From Poecilobothrus nobilitatus (Eukaryota > Arthropoda > Insecta > Diptera > Dolichopodidae): a stretch of DNA of 64,000 nucleotides. A program made the translations under genes and the position numbers. Position 1 is the stretch's first letter, and every line of letters begins with the position of its first letter. This document shows, in pieces, positions 1-13,900 of the stretch. The notes under the pieces are model-generated. The model saw nothing but the letters and a program-made list of their open reading frames with translations. It was not told the origin of the DNA and did not search any database. The DNA lies in the NCBI GenBank assembly GCA_947095535.1, contig OX352772.1, positions 36,413,445-36,477,444 of the forward strand, in the 5' to 3' direction.

Positions 1-1493
1 CTAAAGTATTCGTATGATTATCTAAGAGTTGACAAAGGTAACTGCATTCTTCCTCGTTTGTTAAATATTTACCCATATTTTTATTAAGACATATTATACC
101 AAATATATGACTGAAGCGAAGATTTGTTATTCTTTTAGCCGCAAAAGTGATTTTAATATTATAGAACGGAATTATATTCACCAAAAGCGACACCACCAAA
201 AAAATATTTATATAGGAAAATAGAGTACAAAAATGTATACGTATGTACATATATATATATGAACTGTGTCTATGGAGTCAATCATGAAAGTTTTGTGATT
301 TAAGATTTTTTTGTTTTTTAGAAAAAAGTCATTAATATTGTCAATGATGAAAGTCTCATCTATTTTTCGTCATCATGAATATTTAGTTTAGTTTAGTCTA
401 AATTTATTGTGTAAAATAAATTTTACAAATAAATGTAGGACCCTTTTCCTTTCTGATGTGGGCCCAGAATATTTATTTGTTTGACTTTTTTCTTAATTTC
501 AGACTTTTTAAGTCACACACATTTTAGCTGTGGACTCTGAACAATAAACATCAATATTCTAGGAACCAGAAGTCGGACCGATCTGATTTAAAAAGCCTAG
601 TCCCTGATACTGTAATAGAAACTAGAAATGAAAAATAAATTAAAAAAAGTTCCGAAAAGTGGCACCTTAGTTTTTGAGGTCCGTTTTTTGGGGCGGGCTT
701 TTTTAAAAGTCCAATTTATTTATTTCTGTTTACTAATTTAAATTCTACTACAAAATCGGTGAGGACTTTTTTTAAATTATGTCAGTCCGACTTCTGATTC
801 CTAAAATACGGAGGCTTCTAACAACCTACGCTATTGCATAGTCATAATATATGAAAATACCTATATTATATTTATAGATACTATAATTTTTTTTTTCCAG
901 TTCACGTTTTTCTTTTCATATTTTATTTTAATTTTGTTTTATTTTTTAGTTATTGTAAATTTTTTTAATGCACGGTAAATCCTGCATGCAAACTCCATCC
1001 TTGCAAGTTTTCAATTTTAAAATTTTTCTCGTTTTTTAGTACTTGCAAAATAATTGTCATAAATGGTCATAGTTTTACAAATGAGAATTAAAATGGTACA
1101 ACTATTTGAATTAAATTTTTTAAATAAATTCTAAACAAAATAAGATTAAGTCCTTAATTAAAACAATTACTTATATTTACAGAAAACACCTTAAAAATCC
1201 ATAATTTATTTTTTTAATACATATTTTAAAGTAATACCGGTACATAAAAAGTTCAAAGTTAGGATCCTTAAATCACCGTTTACTTTTAAAATTAGACTTT
1301 ATTTTATTTCAATTTTTGTTTTATAATTTTTAATTAATTCTTAAAAATTAAATGTAAGTTTTAGTAGTTCATCATTATAATCATCATTAATTTTTTTTTT
1401 TGTTTTTATTATTATTTTTTTTATTTAATTTACAAAAAATTATAAAATATATTTTTTACATATTAAAATTTAATAAAAATTTTTTGTTCACAG
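1..1493. other. Upstream intron of the anoctamin gene, preceded by a repeat terminus
   Basis: No exon is recognisable here. Bases 1 to about 75 match the right-hand end of the interspersed repeat seen at 47708-47755 and 61430-61495 (AGAGTTGAC followed by a stretch ending TTCCTCG). The rest is AT-rich and ends in the acceptor TTCACAG before exon 1. The whole block recurs at 61421-62910 with very few differences. Confidence 0.6.
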
Positions 1494-1966
1494 ACGTGGC
1501 GTCGTTTTCAAGATGGTGATCGATCAGTTGATTTTGTATTGGCATATCGTGGTGATGATCCAAATCCACAAAATCATGTTAAAAGACAAACATTTGAACA
1601 AAATTTAGAAAAAGAAGGTTTAGATTTGGAACGTGAAAAAACACAAAAAGTTCATTTTGTTAAAATTCATGCACCATTAGATGATCTAAAACGTTATTGT
1701 GAGATATTAAAAATTAAAATGCCAATTAAAAAAGTAATTATCTTTATCATAAAATTTAATTTTTTTAATTTGAAATTTTTATTTATAAGTATATTTGTGG
1801 TTTTTATTACATTTTAGTTACGTGAACAGGATCTATTAAATGTTCCAGAATTTCAGTTATTACGTGAAATGAAATCATTTTTTGGTCGTCCATTTCAATT
1901 TGTTAAATTAGATGCAGAAAAATTTCCCTTAAAAGAATATCATTTACATTTTGATTATTCTAGAAA
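1..1966 (+). repeat. Segmental repeat, copy 1 of the 1-1966 / 61421-63383 pair
   Basis: This stretch recurs in direct orientation at 61421-63383. By eye the two are almost identical: the first 900 bases show essentially no change, and later there are only scattered substitutions and one- to three-base indels. The repeat covers intronic sequence, anoctamin exon 1 and most of exon 2. It stops where a Helitron begins in the second copy, so the true extent of homology may be longer than the window shows. Confidence 0.9.
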
Positions 1967-4900
1967 TTATGAATATTTGTAAGTACATACCTTTAAGTAC
2001 CCAATTATATACATATACATAAATTTATTATTACCATTTTATATATATATGTATGTATTTTCATATTTCTTTTTAGATTTGATTCAGATAATCAAGATTA
2101 TTTTGATGCAACTGTACGGATTGTTGTAATTAATTTCATATTGGAAAGGCAACGTTTCGTCAATGAAGATGAATTTGGTATAAATTCAACAAAAACACAA
2201 GATTTAATAGGAATCGAAAAATTATTACAGGATAAAGTTTATGAAAATGCATATCCTTTGCATCATGTAAGTTTTAATATTTAGTAAAAGTAAAAAAAAA
2301 ATAAAATTATTTATCTAAAATTTAAATTTAAATTAAATTTTTTTTTTTTTAAATAGGGTGATGGTTATACATATGGAAGTCAGCGATATCTTCTATTAAC
2401 TGAATGGGCTTCATTAAAAAAATGCATTAAGTAAGAAAAACATACTGTAGAAAAAAAAAAAAGAAATATGTACTTTACTTTTTATTGTTCAATTAAAACT
2501 TTTTTATTTTTCTTTTTTAGACATCAGCCTTTAGATAATATTAAAGAATATTTTGGACCGAAAATTGCCTTATATTTTGCTTGGTTAGGTTTTTATACAC
2601 ATATGTTAATTCCAGCTTCTATAGTCGGTTTTTTATGTTTTATATATGGTTTAGCAACATTATCATCTGATAAGCTCAGGTAAAATTATATTAATTTTAA
2701 TTTTGTTATCTTAGTAAAATGTATTTGGAAAATGTTCTATGTGTTCTATAATGTTCTAAAATTTCAATTTGATAGTGTTAACTTATTTGAGATTTACATA
2801 GGAACTATTTTGTTCCTAATTATTTTGATTTAACATGTTATAAATGTATTTTATGTCTTGTTGCCATTTAAATAAAAGTAGAATTTTCATTATTCACTTA
2901 TAAAAGGCTAATAATTACTTATAGTCACTTCATTCAATTTTGTAACAAATTCATCTAATATAAACTGTTTTAGTTTTATTTTACAACTCTACTCTTAATT
3001 TTTTTTAACATTTTTTTATCTTTTTATATGTTTTTTTTTCTTTATTTTATTTATTGTAGTAATGATATATGTAATGAGAATAATACAATCATTATGTGCC
3101 CACAATGTGATGTTAAATGTGACTATTGGTTATTAAAAGAAACGTGTACATCATCAAAATTCAATTATTTATTTGATAATGGTTTAACGTTAGTGTTTGC
3201 GCTGTTTATGTCCTTTTGGGGTAAATATTATTTTAATTTATAATAATTTTATTAAATTATCTTGTTACAATATTAAAAAAAAACTAATCAAATTAATTTA
3301 TGAAATTAATTTTTTGTTTTGTTTGTTTTCTTTTGAAATATTGTAGCTGCCTTATATTTAGAATTATGGAAACGATATTCAGCTAGTTTAATACATCGTT
3401 GGGGTTTAACAGATTTTTCAGATCAAGTTGAACATCCTAGACCACAATATCTTGCCAAAATACAAAATTCAAAAAATGCAGCTACAAAATTTAATGTTGT
3501 TCATCGAGTACTAGAACCGCATGTGCCTTTTTGGAAAGTTAAATTTCCATCATTTATAATGAGTTATTCAGTAGCGATATTATTTGTAAGTATAAAATTT
3601 TTATTCATTTGATTTATATAAGTTTTATTCCGGGTTGAACCTGTATAACTTCTCAATGTTTATTGGATTAAAAAAATAAACTTAACCACCTAAGTACACT
3701 TCAACGATTTTGTTATTAATAAAAAAGAAGTAAAAAATAAGATGCTTTGTACCGACCTTATTTAAAATTAACGAAAAAAAAAAATAAAATAAAATAATAC
3801 TACATTATGGTGAGTTTTGTGTCTTAATTAATTTTTATTCCCAGTTTTTTTTTCAACTTGCAAATAAATAATTTACATAGCAATAATTTTCTACAATAAT
3901 TATTTTATTATTCATTTTCCACTGTACGAGCACTGTACGATAAAAGAAAAAAATAAAAATATTTCAATAAATTTTGTTTAAATTATAAATTGTATTTATC
4001 ATACGTCATTGATAGATCCAATCCCATTATTGCAATTTCATTATCATTATATGATTGTGGTAATTTTTTTTTCCATTCATAAAATGAATTTGCCTTATAA
4101 GCTACAAATACCGTATCATATTTATTTGAAACTGTTTCAGCCGAAAATCGCCATGATCTCCAATGACTGCAATAATCTTCAAAACAATATCAAATAAATC
4201 AATAAGATATATAATAAAGTTATTAAAAAAGAAAACCATTTGCATTCATAGTCCCAATTGTTCTTATGGGGCATCCTGGCTGCAAACTTTTTCCTCCATT
4301 CGGCCAAAAGTCTATGGTTCCAGTAGGGAATGGTGCTCCATATAAACTTTAGTTTTTTAATATTAAAATTTAGTTTAATTATAGGACATAAAATTATTAA
4401 GCTTAGCTTCATAGCTACTCTTATTTTTTTTTGATTTAGTAAATCATATAACTCTAATTTTAATTGCGTTAAACTAAATAAACCTAAATCATAACAACAT
4501 ATAGCTTTTATTTGCAACGACAATTACTAATTTTTATTACTAATTTTGTTTATGAAAAGAATAATTCTTAATATTATTTCTTCGAAATATAATGTATTTA
4601 GTGTTATATGATCTTATCATTATATGTATTTATAATTAAGTACTTTGCATCTGTATGAATGACATCAACCAATTTAGCATCACTTGGTCTTATTGGAGCG
4701 ACCACTGAAACACCATAAAAAAGTGGATTAGCTGGATCTAATGCTGTTATTCTAGAAAAAAATAAGAATTATTTATGTTATCAAAAAAAAAACCAAACAG
4801 ACCTATTTAGAACTTTTGCTCCTTTAGTTTGGTTTATTAAATTTCGTCCTATATGACCTACTAATTGGCCACCTAATGAGTGACCAACTAAATGAAATTT

Positions 4901-7900
4901 TTCAATTGCTAATCCAGCATTAAATAATTGAATTAAAGCTTTTGAAACAAAAGGAGCTATCTGAAATATTAAAAAAGAAGAATATTAAGATAAAAGTCTT
5001 TTAGTATTAAATACTTATTACTTACATAAGGTACGTTATCAACAGCTGTTACATAAGATCCATTAACGAAAGCATTATAATCTAATGTTATAAAATTATG
5101 ATCAGGTCGATAACTGTACGCTTTTCTTATAGTTGGTGTACTGGCTTGTGTTTGATCTTCTGCAAAACCATGTACATATAAAGAAGTTATTTTGTCCAAA
5201 TTAAATTCTGGGTGATCTAAAATTTGAGTAATATGTTGCAATTGAACTGCAAAGTGATTTTCATTCATAGGTCTGTAAAATCAATTAATTATGAAAAGAA
5301 AATGAATATATATAGTACATAAAATTAAAAAAAAAAACATAAATAAAGCAATCCTATAATAAAATACCCATAGTAAAAGTATACATTTGCTTCGGTTAAT
5401 GGATTAGGTTTTTTTTCAAGCAGAAGTCCTTCTAAATATTGATCTGAAAAGATAAGGAATTTTTTTTTAACACAATTTATGCAATCTATAAAAATAATAA
5501 TCTATTTTGTTCAAAGATAAAAAGTAATAATCTGTTTAATATTAAATACGAATTAATATATGGACAATATTTTGCTTGAAAACCCTTATGATAAACTTAA
5601 GACTTTTGTAATTTCAATTTCTAATAAAAAATTAAAATTAACTAATTGTTAAAACTGTTTTTTTTACCAATTACCATCGTTTTTTATGTAGGCGAGAACG
5701 GAGCAAAAGAAATTAAAACAAAACAGTTTAAAACAAATTAGCCTACTTTTTTCTTTTCTATTTAAAATCATTTTACATTTTCCCGTTTTTTTTTAATATA
5801 ACAAAATATGGATTCGAATTAATTTAGTATTAAACTTTTTTGTGGGTTGTAAATTTTTTTTTTGTTTTTAAAGAGTAGAAACAAAGAATAAAAATTTCAA
5901 AGTAAGTGATGCAGAGGCAAATTGATACATATATCAACCTGCCCCAAAGTGTATCAATTTATATAAGAAAAATATATTTAATCTCAGGTACCTCAGTTTT
6001 AACATTTCTCTTGAAACTATAGAAGCAGCGGTATAATATGTCAGGATCAAAACAGTCAATTAGAGAAACAGCTCGACAATTTTCAGTGAGCCATAAAATT
6101 GATAAACTAGATGTTTTGTTATACTTTATTTAATATTTTTATTCTTAATTAAAATTTTAATTTAAATTAAAAAAAATTAGATTACAAATTAATAAATTTT
6201 AGAAACTAAACAAACTAATTAGAAATTAAAACGAGGAAGAATACAGTTGCCTTTGTCAACTCTTGGATACCCGTACGAACCGTTAGTATGTTCACAGCCT
6301 GTCACTCTGCTTACAATATTATTTTTTTAATATTTTAGTATTTTAAAATAATTTGGGTGAATTTTATAATTTCTAAAACTATGGGTTGTACATATATTCA
6401 AACTATATGTTTATATGTACATTCTTCAAAAGCAGATTCTAACCTTCCACATAACGATTATCAATCCAAAACTTTTTCAAATATTCTATAGTACCATTTA
6501 ATACTAAGCGGTAAATGTATATTAAATTTACTTAGTACAAAATAGTAAATATAATTTTAAATATTATATTATATTATATTTAAATATTCCATTGACAGAA
6601 TAATTTCTTATAAGTACACTAAAATACATATATGTATGTAAATACGGCGCTATATAATATACATCACCACTCTTATCATTCATTCACTAGTGACATATAC
6701 GATATGTAAATAAACATGATATTATATAAGTATGTATATATATCAATATCATATAAATAAAAATTCTTCAAGCAACCGTTATGTTGTTTATTTATTTACA
6801 TTTTTTTGTAGTACGCATTTTTTTGTATCCTCAACAATTTCAAATTATCGAGTAAAACAAAATGCCTAAAATTCGTTAAAGAAATTTGTTAGAAAATTTG
6901 CAAAAATCAAGTAACACTTTCGTCATTTATAAAGTAACCCTATATCATTAAAAAAAGTTGCTAACAGAAATAAGAGTATAATGTTGAAGCTTTAATTTTT
7001 GTGTATTACTTAAAAAAAATTTAACAGGTGTTCAAGTTACAGGTGTTTAAAAATAGGAAATTTTCTGTTTCCCCCTTACCTCACCCCCCTTACCTTTACC
7101 TTTACTTTCCCCCTTACTCAGTTTGACCCCTTACAGCTCCTAAACGGGGGGTGATACAAAAAAAATTTCTGAAATGACTCATACTTATTTTCAAAGATCT
7201 AACTTTTGTCAAAATTTCAAGTTTCCAACTTAAACCGTTTAGAATATAGAAGGGTTAAAGGATTTTGCAAAATTTTAGTTTCGCATAACGGTAAATTAAG
7301 ACACCGTATGCCACAAATATATATTTATTGTATATATGCTTTTAAAGCTAATAAAAGCAGTAATCATTTGCCGTTTTCAAAATGAAGATATCCCTTATAC
7401 AACTTGTGCTATAACAATTTAAATATAGAGCTTTTTTGAACCTTTGGGGAGCTGTAGCACCATAACGGGTGGGGCTACAAAAAAAAGTTATTAAAAATAA
7501 AATTAATATTCTTATAAGATTTATCACCAGTTAAAATTTCATAGCTCTATTTCAAAAAAAGTGTGGGGATCTAAAAGTTAGGTGTTCGAGAGCTACCCTA
7601 AGGTTTGGTCCAAACTCAACCAAAAAAAATAGGGAACCTACAAATTACTCCCAGAATATTTTGTGTAAATTTCAAGATTCTAGCATTCTTAGTTTTTGAG
7701 TTAGCGTGCTGACGGACGGACGGACGGACATGGCTCAATCGTCTTAGAATTTTTTTCTGATCCGATCCATACCTTTGAAGGTATATCTAGCTCGCTTATT
7801 TCGAGGTGTTACAAACGGAGGTGTAATTTTATTATACCCGATCCTATCGTACGGGTATAAAGAAACCAAATTAAAATTATTTTGTATCAATTTGCCCAAC

Positions 7901-10900
7901 CTATTGTATCAACTTGGTAAGAGTTTAAAAATAAGGTAAGAGTTTAAAAATAATGTGATTTTAATCATGAATTTTGAATAAATAAATGGGTACATAAAAT
8001 GCATATTTTTAATTAGAAATTGCAATTGAAATTGCAAACAATCCATTAATTCTGGCTTGGTTTTAACAAAAAAGTAAATACTGTATCAACCTACTCCTAT
8101 GTCTCTCCTATCTTTTTACAGTTTTTTTTTAATTTTTTTTTGTTATATCTGAAGTTTACCTTTATCTTGTTTAACCTTTTTTTTAACTGCGGTTTAAAAT
8201 TAAAAAAAAACAATTATGTACAACTATTTTTATAGGGATATAAAAATTTAGAAACACGACTAGAATTTATAAAAATTTCAGATCGAAATCTTCTCGTAGA
8301 AAAACTGAAATGCGCTTAAAAGTATTATGATAAGAACGTTAAATTATTTCCATTCCAACAAACGTATTGTATCCTTCCTAACTGTATTGTTGATTATAAT
8401 ATGTAGTTATATAATTTGTTAATTCATTTGAAATGGTCAGTTTTACATTTGACTATTTTACTGATTAGCCGGTTAGACCATTAAACCAGTTAGACAATTT
8501 AGATCATTGTAGTACCATCGATCATTAAACCATTAAGTTTCTTACAAGCGCAGTAAATTAATTAACTTCACCTCCTACAGATCGAAAAGGTTATTTTAGG
8601 AGAATTTCGCCAGAAATTTTAATTCTTTTCAGAGAAAGAACTTTAAATTTTCAGACAAGAGGTGGAGAATTGATTTCTCTTCCTCTTCATCTTTGCAGCT
8701 TTTGCAAGAATCAAAAGTCTTATAAGCTAATTGTTTAAACACGATATCAAGAGGTGTTTCACAATTCACCTGTTTAAAAGGTATAGGACATATGTACGAT
8801 ATATAGTTTTATTTAAATTACGCTACAACTTCAGTTTTTTAAAATCATTAAGTCAACGTATTCGTTATTTTCAAATGATTAATTATATGATTGAAAATGT
8901 TTTCGTCTACTTCAGATTTAAATCTACTTAGATTATATACGTATATAAAAACAGTAAATTAGTAAATTAGGTTAATTTTTTTATACCCGTATGAACTATG
9001 GTTCAAGGGTATAATAAATTTGTCATTACGTTTGTGACACCTTAAAGGAATTGAGCTAGATATAGTGTCAAAGGTATGGATCGGCTCAGAATCGAATTCT
9101 GAGTCGATTAAGCACGCCCGTCCGTCTGTCCACACGATAACTCAAAAAATAAAGGAGGTAGGAGTTTACAATTTTTTTTATTTCGCTTTTGCAAAATTGT
9201 TAGCTTCGCTATTGAAATTCAGCATTTTCGGTGCCGGGTTCCAGTAGCGCCAAACAACTTCTTTCTTTATATGGAAATAACTCATTATATATTAAAGCTA
9301 GGTATTTGAAATTTTGTAAAATGGTGTCAAGTTACAGGCTAAAAACATCTGTAAAATTTGGCTGGTGCGACAGGTTCGGGTAGCTACCATACAACTTCTT
9401 TTTTTAAATGAAAATAACTCAGTGTATATTGGAGCTAGGTATCTCAAATTTAATGAAGAGGTGTCGAGTTACATGCCAACAATTTTTGTAAAATTTGTTT
9501 GGTCTAGAGCAGTCGGTTCAGGCTTGTTGGACCTCTTGGAACTTATAAAGCTAGCCGTCTGAAATCTAACAAATGATGAGCCAGTTTTATGGCAACAACT
9601 TCTGTAAAATTTTTTTGTGCTGGTGCAAGAAGTTTGGGCAGCTGCCATACAACTTCGTTTTTTAAATGAAAATAACTCAGTGTCTATTGAAGCTAGGTAT
9701 CTGAAATTTAATGAAGAGGTGTCGAGTTACATACCAACAATTTTTGTAAAATTTGGTTGGTCTTGAGCAGTCGGTTCAGGCTTCTTTGCACATCTTGGAA
9801 CTTATTGAAGCTAGGCGTTTGAAATCTTACAAATTATAATAAAGTTTTATGGCAACATCTGTAAAATATGCTGGTGCAAAAAGTTTCGCTAGCTACCATA
9901 CAACTTCTCTTTTTAAATGAAAATAACTCCGAGTCTATTGAGTCTACAAATCTGAAATTTTGTAAAAAGATTTTAAGTTGCATGCTAACAACTTCTGTAA
10001 AGTTTGGTTGAGCTAGAGCAATAGATTCAGGCTTCTTGCACGTCTTGGAACCTTATGAAACTAAGCGCCTAAAATTTTACAAAAGGTGATCAAGTTTTTG
10101 GGCAATAACTTCTGTATAATTTGGTTATACTGGTGAAATAGATTCAGGTAGCTTTCATACTACTCCACAATTTAGACAAATATATCTCGGTAGTTAACGT
10201 CGGTACTATCTGAAATTTTTAAAAGGTGATCAAGTTTTATAGAAAAAGGATATATTACGTTCATATACGGGTATCCCAGAGTTGACACAGCCTACTCTAC
10301 TGCACTCTTCCTTTTTTTATAAAAATTTATAAATTCGGTTTTTGCCAAATTATTTTAAATATTTCTGTACATTTTGAGTAAATAAATTTTTAAAAAATAA
10401 AAAACTAAATTACTTACAATTATTAACTGCCAATAAAATGTTAAATATTAGTAAAGATTTCATATCTTTTGACTTCAAAATCACGAAACACAATAATAAT
10501 TATATTCATATAATATTTAAATATTTAACTTAAATTAAAAAAATAATGAGCTTTGTTACTATTAAAAATAAATAAAAAAATTGTTCATATAAAATGTTTA
10601 TAACAATTTGTTTGCAAGAATTTTAAAATTGTTTTTATATTTTTCTTATACCGTTTATAACACATTATTTATGACAGAATTAAGTAAAGAAAATTATTAC
10701 TACTGTAAAACACAAATAAATGCAATACGTATAAATTCAAAACACACATAAATGCACAGCATACTCATGCAGTATTATTTTTAAATTTTTTATCAAGTGT
10801 AGAACAACACATATAAAAGAAACAGATATAAGTGTACAATTCGTTTAAAAGTATAAATTTTAAAGTAATAAAAATAATTTTCTTTTAAATTTTACACATT

Positions 10901-13900
10901 TAAGTACACATTTTTAATATTTTAACCCTCTAATGCATAGGTTTTTCTCGCTACCAGAAAAATTCAATTTATCTGTTTTAGTTATAATAAAAGATTATCT
11001 AAGTCAAAAAACTACTTTGTATCTATTTAGCATCTCCTCCTGCGAATTACAAAACTCCGTCTGGCGACGCACCTATGCATTAAGCGCAAAATCATGTATT
11101 ATTATGTCATGTAGAAAGTTAAATATATTTTTTTTAAATAGTTCCAAAATACATTATCATTTATCAAGTAAAAATAAAACAAAAATTAATTTTTAAGGGG
11201 GCATTCATTTGGTAGCGGCACCTCGGTGACCTAGTGGGTAAGAGCGTATAAAGTACGCTCTAAATACCGAGAAAGTGTGGGCTAGAATCCTACACACGTC
11301 GTAAGAACAATTCCTCCTTACCACATTTACAGCCACGCCTGAAAAGGAAAAGCTGTATAATTTTCCTTTCTCATTTATGTGGCGGGTGGAATAAACTAAA
11401 ATAAAAAAAAAAAAGTGAAAAAAAAGTGATTATATTGAAATAAATATTGTGATTAAGGTTGAAGAAAAATATAAAAATTCAAACAACACAATTTATAGAT
11501 CATAGAAAAATAAATAATTAGTTCAGTTTATTATGAAATTTATAAAAGCATGACTTAACAACTAAGTTACATAAATTAATATCAGACTTTATACAATATG
11601 TTTCATCAATTACAATATTGGTACTTGCATTTCTTTTTTTTATTGCTGTCACCAAAAATGCATCAATTGCCAATGAGGTAAATATTTTTTTTTCATGTTT
11701 TTTTTTGCATTTGTGGTGATGGTAGAAAGGCCCCAATTTGTCGTTTTTCAGGTATTATTCTATACTTACAAAGTGATTTGATAGTTTTATTTAATTTAAA
11801 TAAAACTCTGCCAACAAATTAGGTAACTCGATTGTTTCCCCGGATTTACTGAGTCTTCGGAAAAGAATATATCAACTAAAATAAGGTCACATCCATTAGG
11901 TGATAAAATATTGTATTAGTATACTTTCTTGTTTTCATCCTAATATAAAAATATCATTTCCTAATAAGCCATCCATCAAATCTACGGTTTTTTTCTTTAT
12001 ATTTTATTTTTATTTATATTCTTTAAAAAACTAGCAGAGCACCCGGCGTTGTCCGGAATATTTTGTTGGCTTTATGAAATAAAAATTATTAACTTTTGTT
12101 TCTGCGTTAATATAATTTAATTAATATAGTTCATGTATTACTATGCATTTTCAGATGCTGGTAGTTATAATATTCTTTTTTTTATTACATTTAATTAAAT
12201 TGAATAAACAGAGCGAATAATTAGCGACAATTGATTTACAAAACATCTTTAAAGGAATCAATAATCTATTGAGTACACAATAACGGCGAAGTGAGTTTTC
12301 ACAATATATTCGTTAATACCGAAACATAAAATCGCATTTCAATTACAAAAGACCTTGTATACTTCGCATTTCAATTACAAAAGACCTTACATTTCAATTA
12401 TAAGACCTTGTATAATGTAATACTTTTTTTTTGGTAATAAAGTAATGAAGTAATGACACTTTATATTATCCTTGTAAGTACATTTTGAAAAAATTCAATC
12501 CCAAAAGTTTCACTCTGTCCGTTCGTCTGATTACAAACCTCATATACTGTTTAATAAAAAAACAATGAAATATAAACCATGCATAGGTCTCTTAAAAGAG
12601 CAATGTTGTAGAACAACTTTTTTATGTACCCTAACCGTTAGAGCTCCTACAGCACCTACACATCTTCAAATTTTGAAAAAACTTCTTTTTAAATACATCT
12701 CAGGTTATGTTTAACATATTTTTAATAAAAAAGTAATTACGTTTTCAAACTGATATATGCTAAAAATATGTGGAAAAACTGTATATGGATAAGAGTGTAA
12801 GGTTTCTGTTGTGAACGCGATAACAAAGTAAATTAAAAAATTTCATTGGGCTCTGATGCCGAAACGGGTTAATGGATCGTAACTGGGTGAGCTTCTGGTG
12901 TGAAGACCTACACTTTTGTGAATTTTCAACTCAATTGGTCAAACCGTTTAAGCGCGACAACAAAGTAAATTAAAAAATTTCACTGAGCCCTGGTACCGAA
13001 CTCTCGAGCCGAAATGGGTTAATGAAGCGAAACGAAATATAGCCTATAACACCGGGGTCGGGATATAGCCCTTCCGGGGTCGTAAAAATGTCCCTGCATA
13101 ATTTTAATTTTGTTGCAATCGGACTGGTGGTTTTTACGTGAATTCGGCCCAAACAAACAAACAGAATTTCTTCTTTGTATATTAGAAGAAAATGAATGTA
13201 GGTCTTTTTTCATTCAGCTTATAAATATGTAGTTTTGTTTTTAAATATTTTAATTAAATTTTAAATTTAATATAAAATTGTCATCAGATGATCATTACTT
13301 TTCGATAAAATTTCATATAATTGATAAATAAGCATTGGTCAAAAAGTAATTATAGGTAAATTTATTATTTTCTGGTTTTTTTTACAAAATTTTTTAAATG
13401 TAAAACTCAGTCCGACATGAAAAAAGTTAATATTTAAAATGTCGGTTTAATATAATATCAGATTCAATTAAATAATCAAGTATGTTGTTTAGATTGCACG
13501 AACTAGAAAGTATAATAACTAGAATAATCTAATTTGACTCTTCATTTTTTTTTTTGCTTCTTGACACGATATGTTTAAATTTATTTTGGCAAATTGAAAT
13601 TTAAAAAGTTTGAGTTAAATATATTTTACCATAGGTTTTACCAAAGAGTTTTTATCTTATAAAAAATGTGAGGCATAAAATGGCAATTATTTTGCGCATA
13701 GTCTTGTACATGAACATTTTATGCATTACTATGTAAAAGGTTGAATATTACATATTTATATTTATATTCTATAATTCACAAGTTCAACGAATAAAAACAA
13801 TTTATTTCCTTTTATATTAATCTAAAAAATTATGTTGTTATATAATTTCGAAAATTATTTATTTTTTTCTGTTTTAGGGTTTTTAATGTTTTTTTTTGTG

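Noticed and set aside
4969..5268. Start of the lipase at the internal methionine at 5268
   Set aside because: The frame continues upstream across an AG acceptor into 5368-5443 and then to a signal-peptide exon; the methionine is residue 43, and copy B agrees.
10933..11196. 87-codon open frame upstream of the lipase
   Set aside because: The duplicate at 49320-49470 does not keep the frame, and no family is recognisable.
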